Assembly (NCBI GenBank): GCA_013396655.1
Contig: WBMV01004257.1
Location: 62,001 to 126,000, forward strand
Origin: Campylorhamphus procurvoides
Taxonomy: Eukaryota > Chordata > Aves > Passeriformes > Dendrocolaptidae
DNA: 64,000 nucleotides
Direction: 5' to 3'
Shown here: one piece after another, positions 46,301 to 57,499 of the stretch
How the letters are laid out: every line of letters starts with the position of its first letter
How positions within the stretch are numbered: the stretch's first letter is position 1
The notes under the pieces: model-generated
What the model saw: only the letters and a program-made list of their open reading frames with translations
Databases searched by the model: none
Told to the model about the DNA's origin: nothing
Program-made: the position numbers and the translations under genes

Positions 46301-46869
46301 TGATCACTGGTCAGGAAATGGTTGAGAACTATGGAAAGAGCTTCCATAGCAACTAAGCACTTACCTGTTCCACTCAAAGTGCTGTTAGGTTTATCTAATC
46401 TATTTGTGAAAACAGTTAAGCACCTCATAAACAGTTGTAGCATACTCTTTTATCTTCTTTGTAATACAAAATAGAAGCCATGTAACTTTTATGAGACACC
46501 ACAACCATATTCTGAAAGACATCTGAAAACTTACAGTTAAGAAACTTAAATAGGAACTGATTCATTATCATTTTATAAGGAGTCTTGTTAAATAAAACAC
46601 TCAGAGATATATTTTTTCCTCATTTGTTGTATTTGTTTACTAATTTGTGTTTGATACCCACTCTCACACTTAAATTTCTGTTACAGGTGAAAAATGAAGA
46701 CACCGTATAGACAAAGGTAAGAATCACTGTAATTTTAATTAAAAAATTATTCATTGAATCCAAATACACTACACAGTCATCATTACTGTTTTTATAACAG
46801 TATTAAAATTTTGCAGTCCAAACTATTGAATCATTACATTACAATCTCATTGAAAATGCCTTTTTTGAA
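43326..46869. other. No recognisable gene or repeat
   Basis: AT-rich with T13 near 43534 and A14 near 44040. The minus-strand frame 45195-45506 (103 codons) has no recognised domain and no exon context. Confidence 0.45.
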
Positions 46870-47310
46870 AGATGTTGGTGTCCATCCTTGTACTCTGGAG
46901 TTACTCTCACCCTTCCTATGCTTGGCTGTTCTTGTTCCCCAGAGAGAAGTGGATTTTAACCTGCCCCAGGTCTTTCACTGAAAGGAACATGATGTTCATG
47001 GTGAGAGTTTCTTTCTCCTTGGCCTTTGTCTTCCCAGGTTCTGTTTTCTTTCCCTGTGTCCCTCACAAGCTCCTGGGAGTTGCACACGAGAGGCAGAAGG
47101 TGGCTCCATGCCCTGTGATGAAAAGGGCTGTTGCTGCCCCCACCCTGCTGGAGCGACAGTCCTGTGAGCGTGGGGCTGGAGAGCTTGCTCCAACCAGCTC
47201 CAGCTGGCTCCAAGCAGGAAAGGCTGCTTGGTTCCCAGAGGGAAACCTACCTTGTCCCTCCAGTGCAATACTTGTATGTACAGGCTGCTACATAGTCTCA
47301 CTTGCATAAG
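46870..47310. other. GC-richer patch, unclassified
   Basis: About 440 bp clearly GC-richer than the flanks, with open frames on both strands (46872-47309 plus, 145 codons; 46996-47316 minus, 106 codons). CpG dinucleotides are few, so it does not look like a CpG-island promoter. The paired frames are what GC-rich DNA yields by chance. A small near-palindrome around CCAGCTCCAGCTGG lies at 47192-47212. It could be an unrecognised repeat or a decayed ERV segment. Confidence 0.35.
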
Positions 47311-47522
47311 ACACATTCACCATTCATGCATTTTAGGCACCTTAGGAAGGGTGTATGCCAATCACCACCACCATCACCTCTACTGTCCCTCCATTCCTCA
47401 TGGAATTTTTCCCCCTGCCTTATTCATGTTAACACTTTTACTTTCTTTTTCCTTCATCTAGACAGTTTTGCTATCTGATTTTTTTTCAATGTGTTTCCTT
47501 TGATACTGCATTAATCACAATA

Positions 47523-47547
47523 AGTTTAGTTTAGTTTAGTTTAGTTT
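47523..47547. repeat. (AGTTT)5 pentanucleotide microsatellite
   Basis: Five perfect AGTTT units in a row, then C. Confidence 0.95.
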
Positions 47548-48187
47548 CTCTCTAAGGAAAAATGATACAAAAGCCCAACTGTTTATCAGTTTAGGTGATA
47601 GCTGTCACCGTTATGGGACTATTGTACATAGGCCTAGGGAATAACTGAGTGATCTATCCTCCGGAGCACAAGATTAATCTCATCCTGGCTTTTCATTATT
47701 TATAATTTATCTACATTTTCACCATGGGTGCTGTGTGGAATTTCTACTCTGCATGGGCTTTTTAATCCTCCACACCATTGTGCATAATATTCACTCTAAA
47801 AAAATAGTTCATCTTATTTATACAGTCTGTGTCCTTCTAATCTTTTCCTTCTTTCCCATCTCCATTTTTCATAGAGTCAATTTTTAAAGTAATCCCATGT
47901 CTCCACTTGAAGAAATGTGCTGGTTTTGGTTGGGATAGAGTTATTTTTCCTCAAATATCTTGTATGAGGGCTATGTTTTGGATTTTTGCTGTGTCGATAG
48001 TATAGAGATACTTTTGTCATTGCTGAGCAGTGTTTACACAGTCAAGAAGGCCTTTTCTACTTCTTATCCCACCCCACCAGTGAGGAGTCTTAGAGTGCAC
48101 AAGAAGCTGAGAGGGGACACAGCTAGGATATCTGACTTCAACTGACTAAAGGGATGTTCCATACCATATGGCAGCATGCTCTCTGCA

Positions 48188-48193
48188 TATAAA
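48188..48193 (+). promoter_or_regulatory. LTR TATA box
   Basis: TATAAA within GCATATAAAGCTGGGGG, the core promoter position of this LTR family. Confidence 0.7.
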
Positions 48194-48370
48194 GCTGGGG
48201 GAAGAAGGAAGGAAAAGACATTCAGATGATGATGTTTGTCTTCCTAAGTAACCACTATACATGATGGAATCCTGCTGTCCTGGAGATGGCTGAACCCCTG
48301 CTTGTCCATGGGAAGTAATGAATAAGTTCCTTGTTTTGCTTTGCTTGCATGTACAGCTTTTGCTTTACCT

Positions 48371-48376
48371 ATTAAA
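48371..48376 (+). promoter_or_regulatory. LTR poly(A) signal (ATTAAA variant)
   Basis: ATTAAA followed by CTGCCTTTATCTC, about 180 bp downstream of the TATA box. It is conserved in the other two copies of the family. Confidence 0.65.
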
Positions 48377-48490
48377 CTGCCTTTATCTCAACCTGTGATT
48401 TTTCTCGCTTATTCTATTCTCTCTCCCATCCTAATGTGGGAGGAGTGAACAATCAGCTATATAGTGCTTAATTGGGGTTAAATCATGACA

Positions 48491-49629
48491 AGGACTTATC
48501 ATATTTATAACTACTGTAAAGTATTAAATAATAAGTGGTGGTTTTCGTTTGTTTGGTTGGGGTTTTTATTGTAGTAGAGCATTAAACTGAGAAATCCTTT
48601 ATCTTCACACACAGGGAGAAGTGCTAACACTGGAGTATATTACCACTCAAGTCTATGTCAGAGATATTGCTATAAAAACTCTCAGAAGTTTTAATGTCTG
48701 TCTGCTATCATAAAACTTTCTCTAATTCTCAAATGAAGAAAGAGACAGCAACATTCTTACAGTGTCTTGAAAACAGCAAAATGAAGCCGTGCATAACCCA
48801 GATTACAGTTCTAATCTGGAAAATGAGAGTTTTCTGTGATTCTTATACATTTCAATTTGAGAATAAAAAAAATTAAAGGCAATCTTAGTGGGGAAACTCT
48901 ATACTGTTGAGAAAGGAAACACAAAATGTTTCTTTCTGATGAATGCATATTTCATAAAGGTTGAATTAACTTATCAATTGCATAGAAAAGTTTGAGATAC
49001 TAAGATCTATATGAGATTAAATCATTAATAATGTGCTATGCAGTAAACACAGTCTTTCATAATAATAGCTCAAATCCCTTCTAGCACTCTATTTGGTGAA
49101 ATACAGTATTATCTTAATATAGTAAATAGCGGTGTCTTGTTGAATTTATCAACAATGTTGAAATCTAAGGAAGAGTTCATTGAGTGGATCATCCTTCCAC
49201 TAAACCTTTAATCTGTTTGTTAAAAATTCCTTTGTAAGACTTTATAGCTTCAAAGTTAAAAGTAGGTTCATAGTGCAAGAATTGGGGTTTTTTTTAAGAA
49301 AAATAAGTTAATTTATAAAGTGAGAAGCACTGTTTTAATTCTAAACTCTATGCACACATTTCAGGAAGGCTCAAATATAAAGTTAAAAGAAATTAGAAAA
49401 GTCAAGAAAAATTGAATTTGTTTTCTATTATCAACTTTTCTCTTTAGAACAGGTTTTTGAACAATTATTCTAATGAGTATAAATCACATATTGTTTCTGA
49501 AGAATTTCATCAGTTGCCTGAAATAATAATCAGACAATGATAATCCCATTAACATTGTACTATTAGTTGTGGTACCTTGAGATAGGGAAATGTGACATAC
49601 TGTCACATACATTCCACTTCAAACATTAA
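48491..49629. other. No recognisable gene or repeat
   Basis: AT-rich. The small open frame 48694-48876 has no recognised motif. Confidence 0.45.
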
Positions 49630-49700
49630 AAAGACCTTGAATAAGATGGTCCTAGACATCTATTCCAACCCTAATGACTCTGTGATTCTATGATTCTAAG
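49630..49700 (+). mobile_element. CR1 LINE 3'-end scrap, plus strand
   Basis: Sense CR1 terminus: AGATGGTCCTAGACATCTAT, then TCCAACCCTAATGACTC, then terminal repeats TGTGATTCTATGATTCTA. About 70 bp remain. Confidence 0.82.
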
Positions 49701-52195
49701 ATTATGTCATTCATTGTAGCTGCGGTAAAATTGGCTCATTTTAACTTTGATTATTATAACTCTTTACTGAAAAATTATAATCTTCATAGATTTCAGAGAT
49801 ATTGCTTATGTTATAGAACTAAACACAGACTCAACCTCTCCCCCCTGCCTCAGTCTCTCATGCAACAACTTTTGTTATAAGTTAATTTTAATGCCATCTC
49901 TGCTGGAATCATCTCCCTGCTGCTATGACATTGCTTTAATCTAACATCCTCTTTAAATCAGCGGAGTGCTGGGGTATGTGAGAGAAATCTGGTAGCACAA
50001 ATTGTGTTCATCCTGTTCAAGAGATCAGTTCTTTCATCTGAGTTAACCAAGCTTAATTTAACACCTCTCTGATAAAGTCCCCTGCTGTCTGAACATGTAG
50101 AGTATGCTGGGGGAGGCTTTTCAACTTTACATGGCTGGTATTTCAAAATAGACTTTTTCACCCTCTAGCATCAAAATGCATCTGCAGTGCCTGACCATTA
50201 AAATGTAATTGATGAAATAGTGCCAATATTTAAAACATCTCTAGTTTAATCTTAACGTGACAGAAATGGTGCTATTGACCTACAGTAATCTCAGACGTGT
50301 GCTGGTTTTCAAGAGGTTCACAATACCTTTCCAAACACCCCAGTATGAGGCGTTTCAAAGACAGATATAAATTCATCTTTTATTTGAACCAGCAACTGAG
50401 AAGTGTAGAACATTATTCTTCCTCTGGTTTTTTTTGGTTTTTTTTCCCCTCCCCCCCCTGAAATATGCTAAAGCAAAACCTAGATTTTCAGGAAACCAAA
50501 CTTATTTACAAACTTAAAAGAAGAAGCCAATATAAGTAATTTCACAGTAACTTAAAAATAATTCAGTGGGAATTGAAACTCTGGTCTCTGAATAGAAAGT
50601 TTTCGAAAGAAGAATGACTAAATTTGTGTCTGAGGAAATATAGATGAATATACTGATTTGTACCTAGGCTGTAAACTAAGCATAATACATCTATAACGCT
50701 TCAAGGGACTAGCTTACTTTCTGAAATATTAGATTTAGTGATTATCTTTCATGTTAGTTCAGAAAAATACCCAACACATCTGTAATAGATGATATTGAGT
50801 TGCTAATGAAAAATAGGCAGTCAAATGCAGTGTGAAAAGAGTTAGTTCAGCTGCAAAATCTTTGAATCTATCTATGTCAACTAAACAAGTGCACCACATA
50901 TAAAGGTCTGTAAGGAGACCTAAGACAATACATTTATTCTCAGCATTCAGTTTTTCTCTAATTTCAGAACAATCTCTAACTTGACAAGATTTCAAGTTTT
51001 TTACTTACCAGCATAATTTTGCTTTGCATTATCACAAAAATCAACAAATGAAAAAGAAACACTTAACTATTTTTAAAGACTGGTGACATTATTTTCCCCC
51101 CATCATTTCACAGCTGTTATTTACAAAACACTACACTTAAATATTTTTTTAAAAATTATTTCAGATCTCGCTGTTTTTCTAAATACTACCCTTAGAAGGG
51201 GCAGTACTTCAGATAATAGGTAAAAAGCTATTTTATTCTTGTAATACAAAGAACGGTATTGCTTTTGAAGTTGTTATAAATTTAATTGATGTCTGAATAA
51301 CTACTCCTTCAAAGGCTTTTCTACTCAAGCTTCTTGAATAGCCTTTTGCATAGTCTTCCTCCAGACATCTGAAGGAGAATTTCAACTGGCAACTGTTCAG
51401 TGGTGGTAATTTATGACAAAGAACTGATCTAGCATGGAGGGCAACAAGACCCAACTGCAGAAGGGATAAACTGACTGGAGATGGGAATGCCAGTGACCGA
51501 AATGTTATATAAGCAAGTGTTTCCCTTGGTGACAAGATTAAAAAACACCCACACTTAGAACTAACTTGTTATTTTGATAATCTAAACAAAAAACATTTTT
51601 TTTTTTTAAATAAGTTCTTTTCAAGATTTGGGTCTTGATGCATAAATAGATGTCTGGATTTATTTATTTATTTTTTAACCTTTTTTCGTAGGCTGATAGG
51701 GACATAGGCAAACTATAACTACATTACATGACCACTCCCAAACACATGTTGGTTTTAATAATGTGCTTTACCTGAGAAATTAAAAATCCCATGATTCAGG
51801 AAACCAGATATAGATCCAAGTTCCCTTACTTTGATACAAGGATGCACTTTTATAATTGATTTTGGGGAACAATATTGAAGGTGGAGAACCTGCAGCCTGT
51901 GAGGAAGGAGCTTATTGATGGGTCTTCACTGAATAGTCAGTACTACAGAATAAGTTATGCTTGTTGCTTCTTATGAAGTGTTTAATTTCACAGAATACAT
52001 TTTTTTCCACTATTCTCTGAGTATAATCTGCAAGAAAGGCTGGCATGAATTATCAAGCCAATATATTGTTAAAATGAGTCAGCAAGAACAAATCATTGCC
52101 CTTAGCAGAATGAGTTAATGCCTTTTTGGCAAGGCAGACAGCTCCTTTTGAAATCAGCCTATCAATTATGAAGACATTCTCTAGTGAGCTTCACA
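49701..52195. other. No recognisable gene or repeat
   Basis: AT-rich. A T8-GG-T8-C-rich run lies at 50428-50460 and a TTTA run at 51658-51676. The minus-strand frame 51233-51535 (100 codons) has no recognised domain. Confidence 0.45.
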
Positions 52196-52290
52196 GTCTC
52201 TTTCCTGCCTCTGCTGCTTCCTGTCCTATTCTCTCTATTCTCTCTCTCCTAATTCCCTCTTTCCTTCTCTTCTCTTTTTTCCTGGCCTCA
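52196..52290. repeat. Pyrimidine-rich tract
   Basis: About 95 bp nearly all C and T on the plus strand, with CTCTCT and TTCC units, flanked by AT-rich sequence. Confidence 0.8.
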
Positions 52291-54569
52291 AATTTTCCTT
52301 AAAGTAGGTTTTGTTTAATGAAACTAGGCACTTAAAATGCTGAAGTCAACAGTCTGTATCTTCTCACCATTCAATGTCTTTCTTCTTCATGCGACAGAAA
52401 AAATATATGCTTGTCATAAGACTATGAAAACTACTAGTTCGGGTAAGGGAAATAAAAGCTCTTAAAAATTAGTGTTTGTTTATTTAAGCTCTAAATTTTC
52501 AGAATATTTAAATTTTTCTGTTTGTTAATGCATAGTTTAAATAACTTTATCCTGGTTTGTTTGCCTAAGGAAAAAAAAAAAAAAAGAGGAGATGTAGGAG
52601 GGAAAGGTGAATCTTCCTGTGTAATTTGATGAAATCAAAATTAATAATCCAGTATTGTGGCAATAAAAGGCATTGTGATATCTCTAAGTTCCTATATTCT
52701 ATGCCTATATTCTATGTCCCAGTCTTATGAACTTTTTCTTTCTAAATCACTACAAAAATTGAAATAAATTATGTTCAACGAGTGACTTGTATCTAAACTC
52801 TCCAAGGAAACCAAAAAGCAATAATTTGTTATGAAAACTGCAGTCATCCAATTAAGTAGATATTTCATATATTCTCCCATGTATTTTTGCCTCTAAACAA
52901 AAATAAAGCAATTGCCAAGAATACAGTTGTATAAATTTATACCATAACGTTCAGATTTCAAGAAATCTGACTTCGTACAACTGCATTTGCATTTACTTCA
53001 CTAAAACAAAAATTGAACTACTGTGTTTTGATGGCACATGATGAGTATTTATGTCATCCTTGAACCTGTGCTCACGTAAGGAAATTATACCTGATCCTCA
53101 GTTATTCATTTCTCCTCCATGTTTCCCATTGTCTTGATTTAAGTAATGTACATTTTATTTTTTTATTCCCTAAGCATGACCAGATGCTTTTTTTAGGTGT
53201 TTAATTCTGTCAGACATTACATGGAGAACCTAGAGAGTATACTCACACAGCTTATAGGCATATAAAATGATAAGTGTCTAGAATTATCAAAATATTGTTC
53301 AGCCCTAGTTAAAGCTTCTACAACCTACAGGTAACTGAATGCTTAAACTAACTTTAGTGTCAGCAGATAACCACAACATGTTTTGCACTCTCCTACTGCC
53401 TTTTAAATCTCTGGTCCTGAACTGTATCATAATCCTTTTTTTTTTTTTTTTTCCATTACTCAATGCTCAGGGATGGGAGGTTGTTTCTTGGGAAAGACCT
53501 TCAAATATGAAGGTCTTACAGTTCAGTATTTAATTATCAGTGTGATTCTAAATGGAAATTACCTCACAGAAGCTGCAGTCAGGAGTCGATGTGAAATGGT
53601 CATTATATATCTGACAATAGCAAAACTAACTTCAGTAAGATGCATATGCAAACTAAGTTCACAAGTCACATACACCTACTGCAAATATCACATATCATGT
53701 GACTACCTAATTTGTAGTTATGCCATGCTTTCTGTTCTCAACTATCTTGGCTGAATAGAAGTAAAAAATCTGAACACAGGGAAAACTGGAGCAACCTTTC
53801 TTTGACTTTAAATCAAGCCCTGGGTTTCCAGGGAATTGTGGAGAAACTATCCAACCTCCAATTTGGATTTCCTTCTTTGGTTTCTCTTTTATAGACAGAA
53901 ATCCATTAGGGACTTCACTACATGCAGAAGCAGCTTTATTTTAAAAAGGCATAGTTCGCCCATGATGCTGATATTTTGAATTTTGGTTCTGTAAGAACTC
54001 TCAGATTACTATCCTCTGGTCCCAGCAATTTATATTGCTTGAATTTTTCATACTACTCATCAGTTTTCACTTACTGCACTTCAGCTTCCTTGTTGCTGTG
54101 CTCTTATTGTCTATGAAGAGTAAATGCAAAAGGAACTCGGAACTAAACTGAACAGAAGAATGTAGATAGGTGCCACATACCTGGGGACAGAGAATAGTTA
54201 GTTATCTGAAACTTCCTATACAGCATATTTAAATGGCTAGACTTCTCATAACAGGACTAATAGAAGACTGACCAGGGTAATGTCTAGTACTTACTCACAG
54301 GGAGATGTTGATGGTCGGTCTGTACACAGCTGGCATATCTGAGCTTTGTGTAAAATTTGAAGCACTATGTCTATTACTGTTGACAAAGACATATATGAAG
54401 CCAATGACTGTTAGTGCATTTGATGCTTTAATGGTGAAATAGTTGGAATTATCTAATTCAGAAAAAACTCCCTACAAGTTCAATTTACTATAAATATAAT
54501 CTAGTACCTACATTTTTTCTCTGTTTTTTATGTTCACTTTCCAATATTCCTTTGAGTCCAAAGTCTGAC
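52291..54569. other. No recognisable gene or repeat; long A and T homopolymers
   Basis: Contains A15 at 52571-52585 and T17 at 53436-53452. The plus-strand frames at 53339-53754 have no recognised motif. Confidence 0.45.
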
Positions 54570-54840
54570 AGCACCATCTTCCTTGACAAGAACCTGTCTG
54601 TGGCAATTACAGCAAGCTTCTAGCATCCTGTGGCCCTCACTGCAAGACAGAAGATGCCAATGGTGGGATTTTCTTGTCCTCTCTGCTGGGACCCCACTTG
54701 ATAGTCAGGGAATGTGTTTGTCTGCTGCCCCAGAGGCTCCTTCTGGCAGTCCCTGCCTGGATGGCTGCACTGCCCAAACCAGTAGCAGATTCTACCAGGC
54801 AGTGACAGTCATGTGAGTGTGGAGAGGTTCTCCAATTCAT
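54570..54840. other. GC-richer patch, unclassified
   Basis: About 270 bp GC-richer than the flanks, with open frames on both strands (54583-54816 plus; 54637-54840 minus). CpG is scarce. No domain, splice-site pattern or repeat family is recognised. Confidence 0.3.
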
Positions 54841-56918
54841 AACAACAGATACAATGAAAGATAATTTAGGTCTTGTTCATTATTAACTCACCCATCAATC
54901 TGGCTTAATAAATAACTAATTAAGCTCAGTTTTGAAGCTGCAATGCCCTTTGAAGTTCTTTTATATTCCCAGAATCTTGATCTATAAGGCATGGACAGCT
55001 TCAACACAATGAATGTTTTACAACCTATTTCAAAGGCACTCAAAAACATGTACAAGTCTAACATACAGAAGTTCCCAGAAGGTTTAAAAGGAAAAGCTTC
55101 CAATTTCTGAATACGTCTGGAATTTAGGTGTGCCTTGAGAGAACCTGCTTGAACTCGAGTTTTCCCTCATCCCGATGAATGTTACAATCCAATGGGAAAG
55201 AAATTGGGAAGTAAAAGTTTAATCCAGCACAGAGTGCTTTTATTGTGTGTTTTCTTTTCTGAAACTGGGTATTTTGAGATACTTAGCCAAAAGGTAAGTT
55301 AATTCCAGACATACTTATGGTCCTACTTGCATATCAACTACAGATATTAGTTTATTCCATACTTGGCTTGAATCAGACCTTGACCAGCATTCTGGTTAGG
55401 TGGGTGAACTGCTTAGATCAGCCCTTGGCTACTTTGTTATTTTCTGTCTCACACAGGTCTACTTTGAGTCCTATGCAACCACTATGACCAAATTCATCCA
55501 TTACAACTGCTACTGATGGTTACCAGTTGAACAGTGTTGTGGGAAATAAAGGTCAGGCTCCAGGGGAGACACACCATCAGACTCATAAGGGAAAAAAACA
55601 AACAAACAAACAAAAAGATATAAATATCTCACTGAATCTTCTCTTCAACTGCATGTTCACTAATTTGTGGAGAATATTGTACTGAACATATCTCAGTGTT
55701 GCAGTACAATGCAGATGGGTCAAAATGTCACAGAGTATTTCAGTACGAAATACTTTATTCTCTAATTAATATCTGACCCATCAAAGATCTCTGCTATAAA
55801 ATAATACTTTTCCAAACTGGTTACTACTGTAATAAGAATTGAGGAGGTGAACATGGATGAAATAATAACCAGCATCCAATAATTTTAACTAATGATGGCT
55901 TATATGTGGAATGTGAATGAATAAATTTATCAAAGCCAGGTTGCTCAGCTTATCTATTATACTACTGGACATTCACATATTGATGATGGATAAGGCATTC
56001 TTCCATCCCTTTTTTTGTTCTTTAAAGAATGGGTTACAAATCTGAAGAAATAATTTGAAGGTAATTTGTCGGACAAGAAACTATCATGTTTCAAATAGAA
56101 TATACCCAGAACAGATCAAACTGTATAGTGATATTTAGAGTTATCTTGTGGCCAGATAGTAAAATAAAAGTGTTTTGTGAATCACAAATAAGTTTAAAAG
56201 AGCAAATAAGGAAACCATTTTTTTAATTTAGTGTCTCCATTAGATATAGTAAGTCTATCTAGTAAATCATAAGGCACATGTAAAAAAAGTTATGCTAGAA
56301 ATTATTATCAACCTGAAAATATTGATGTTAATGAGAGGTTTCTTCCAAAGCTACATGATTTTTTTTTCATTATAACTGGTAGTTAAAAGCATTAGTGTTC
56401 TAAAATTCAGATCTGCAAGATACTTTATTTCTATTGCAACTTGAATCTAAGTAAAAAGCACTGGTATTTACCTGATACATTAATGTGAGCATAGATTTTC
56501 AAATTAAATATTTTTTTATTGAGTGAAATATGGCATTTCTATATTTTTTTAGTTCTAAACGTTCATCAAAGTTATGTATATAGAAGCCAGATGCTCTTGT
56601 GTTGCATTGCATAGCTTAGCAATAGCTATATTGCCTAATTTAAATAAAAATTCATCTGTGTCTATTTAATCATATTTCCAGTTGTCTGTTAATCAAATGT
56701 TACTAGATTTTCTGAGAAATCAAACTATCAGTAAATTTTTTCACCTCTTTGAAGTCCATGGGGAAACTCCAGTTGACCTAATCAGATTAAAAATTTCACA
56801 CCATCTCTATTTTTATCTTGAGATACTTCAGGGTCAATGTTAGTAAAACATAGGGAAATCTTTGGATTGAACAATACAATTAATTTTCTTTTTCCCAGGA
56901 GAAATGATTATAATATTA
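54841..56918. other. No recognisable gene or repeat
   Basis: AT-rich spacer. A CAAA run ((CAAA)4, 55598-55612) follows AAGGGAAAAAA. Nothing else supportable. Confidence 0.45.
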
Positions 56919-57127
56919 TATGAATCAGAAAACACATTTTACTGTGAGGATGACCAAGCATTGGCACAGGATATCCATAGAGGTTGTGGAGTTTCTGTCC
57001 TTGGAGTTATTCAAAAGCTGTCTAGACAGGGTTCTGAAAAATTGGTGGTTCTTCTTGAGCAGGTTGGACCAAAAGACATTCAGATATCCCTTTACCATGA
57101 ACCATTTCATAATTCTGTGATAATTCA
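56919..57127 (+). mobile_element. CR1 LINE 3' end, plus strand
   Basis: Sense CR1: TTTTACTGTGAGGATGACCA, GCATTGGCACAGGATATCCA, then GTGGAGTTTCTGTCCTTGGA. GTTATTCAAAAGCTGTCTAG follows, then GAGCAGGTTGGACCAAAAG. The copy runs into a worn terminus with ATTTCATAATTCTGTGATAA. It covers the ORF2 end and the 3' untranslated region. The three overlapping open frames here are CR1 by-products. Confidence 0.9.
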
Positions 57128-57499
57128 CGGATGGCTTCACACTTAAAAAATTTAAGGTGTATTTTATACAGAATACAGTTGTTACTAAGGTGTTTAAATA
57201 CCCCTATCATTCCTGTTCCTTTTCTAAGCTGAGGCATTCAGATGTCTATTGCATGACTAATATGACAAAGACCACAAAAAAGGTGTATCCTGGGGAGTCT
57301 GATCCAAGAGGATATTGCTGTGCCTATCTAGTGCAGATAAAAAACACTGAATTTAATACGAAGTCAAAAAAGCTAGTGAAATGTAATTAAAATTTGAATG
57401 ATGAGTGAACTAATGTGTATTTTTCATTTTATGCTGTTTTCTCAGTAATACTTTGTAGATCTGGCAATGTCCTAGTGCTAATAATGTTATAACTAATAG
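57128..57499. other. Spacer between two same-strand CR1 copies
   Basis: About 370 bp with no match that I recognise. The plus-strand frame 57157-57390 (77 codons) has no known domain. It is probably the original target sequence separating two independent insertions. Confidence 0.4.

Larger units (their letters stand above)
47916..48490 (+). mobile_element. Solo LTR, avian ERVL-like family (copy 3 of 3), near full length
   Basis: A 575-bp element from TGTGCTGGTTTTGGTTGGGA to TGGGGTTAAATCATGACA, with TG...CA ends. U3 holds GCTGAGCAGTGTTTACAC, AAGAAGCTGAGAGGGGACAC and GGGATGTTCCATACCATATG. The TATA box is at 48188-48193. R/U5 contains GCTTTTGCTTTACCTATTAA, then ACTGCCTTTATCTCAACC. It matches copies 1 and 2 block for block. 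No internal viral sequence flanks it, so it is a solo LTR. No target-site duplication is identifiable at the chosen ends (AGAAA versus AGGAC). Confidence 0.88.

Noticed and set aside
46870..47310. GC-rich patch as a CpG-island promoter
   Set aside because: CpG dinucleotides are too few and no TATA, initiator or first-exon pattern is visible.
57157..57390. 77-codon frame between two CR1 copies as a host exon
   Set aside because: No recognised domain or splice sites. It is probably target-site DNA between the insertions.
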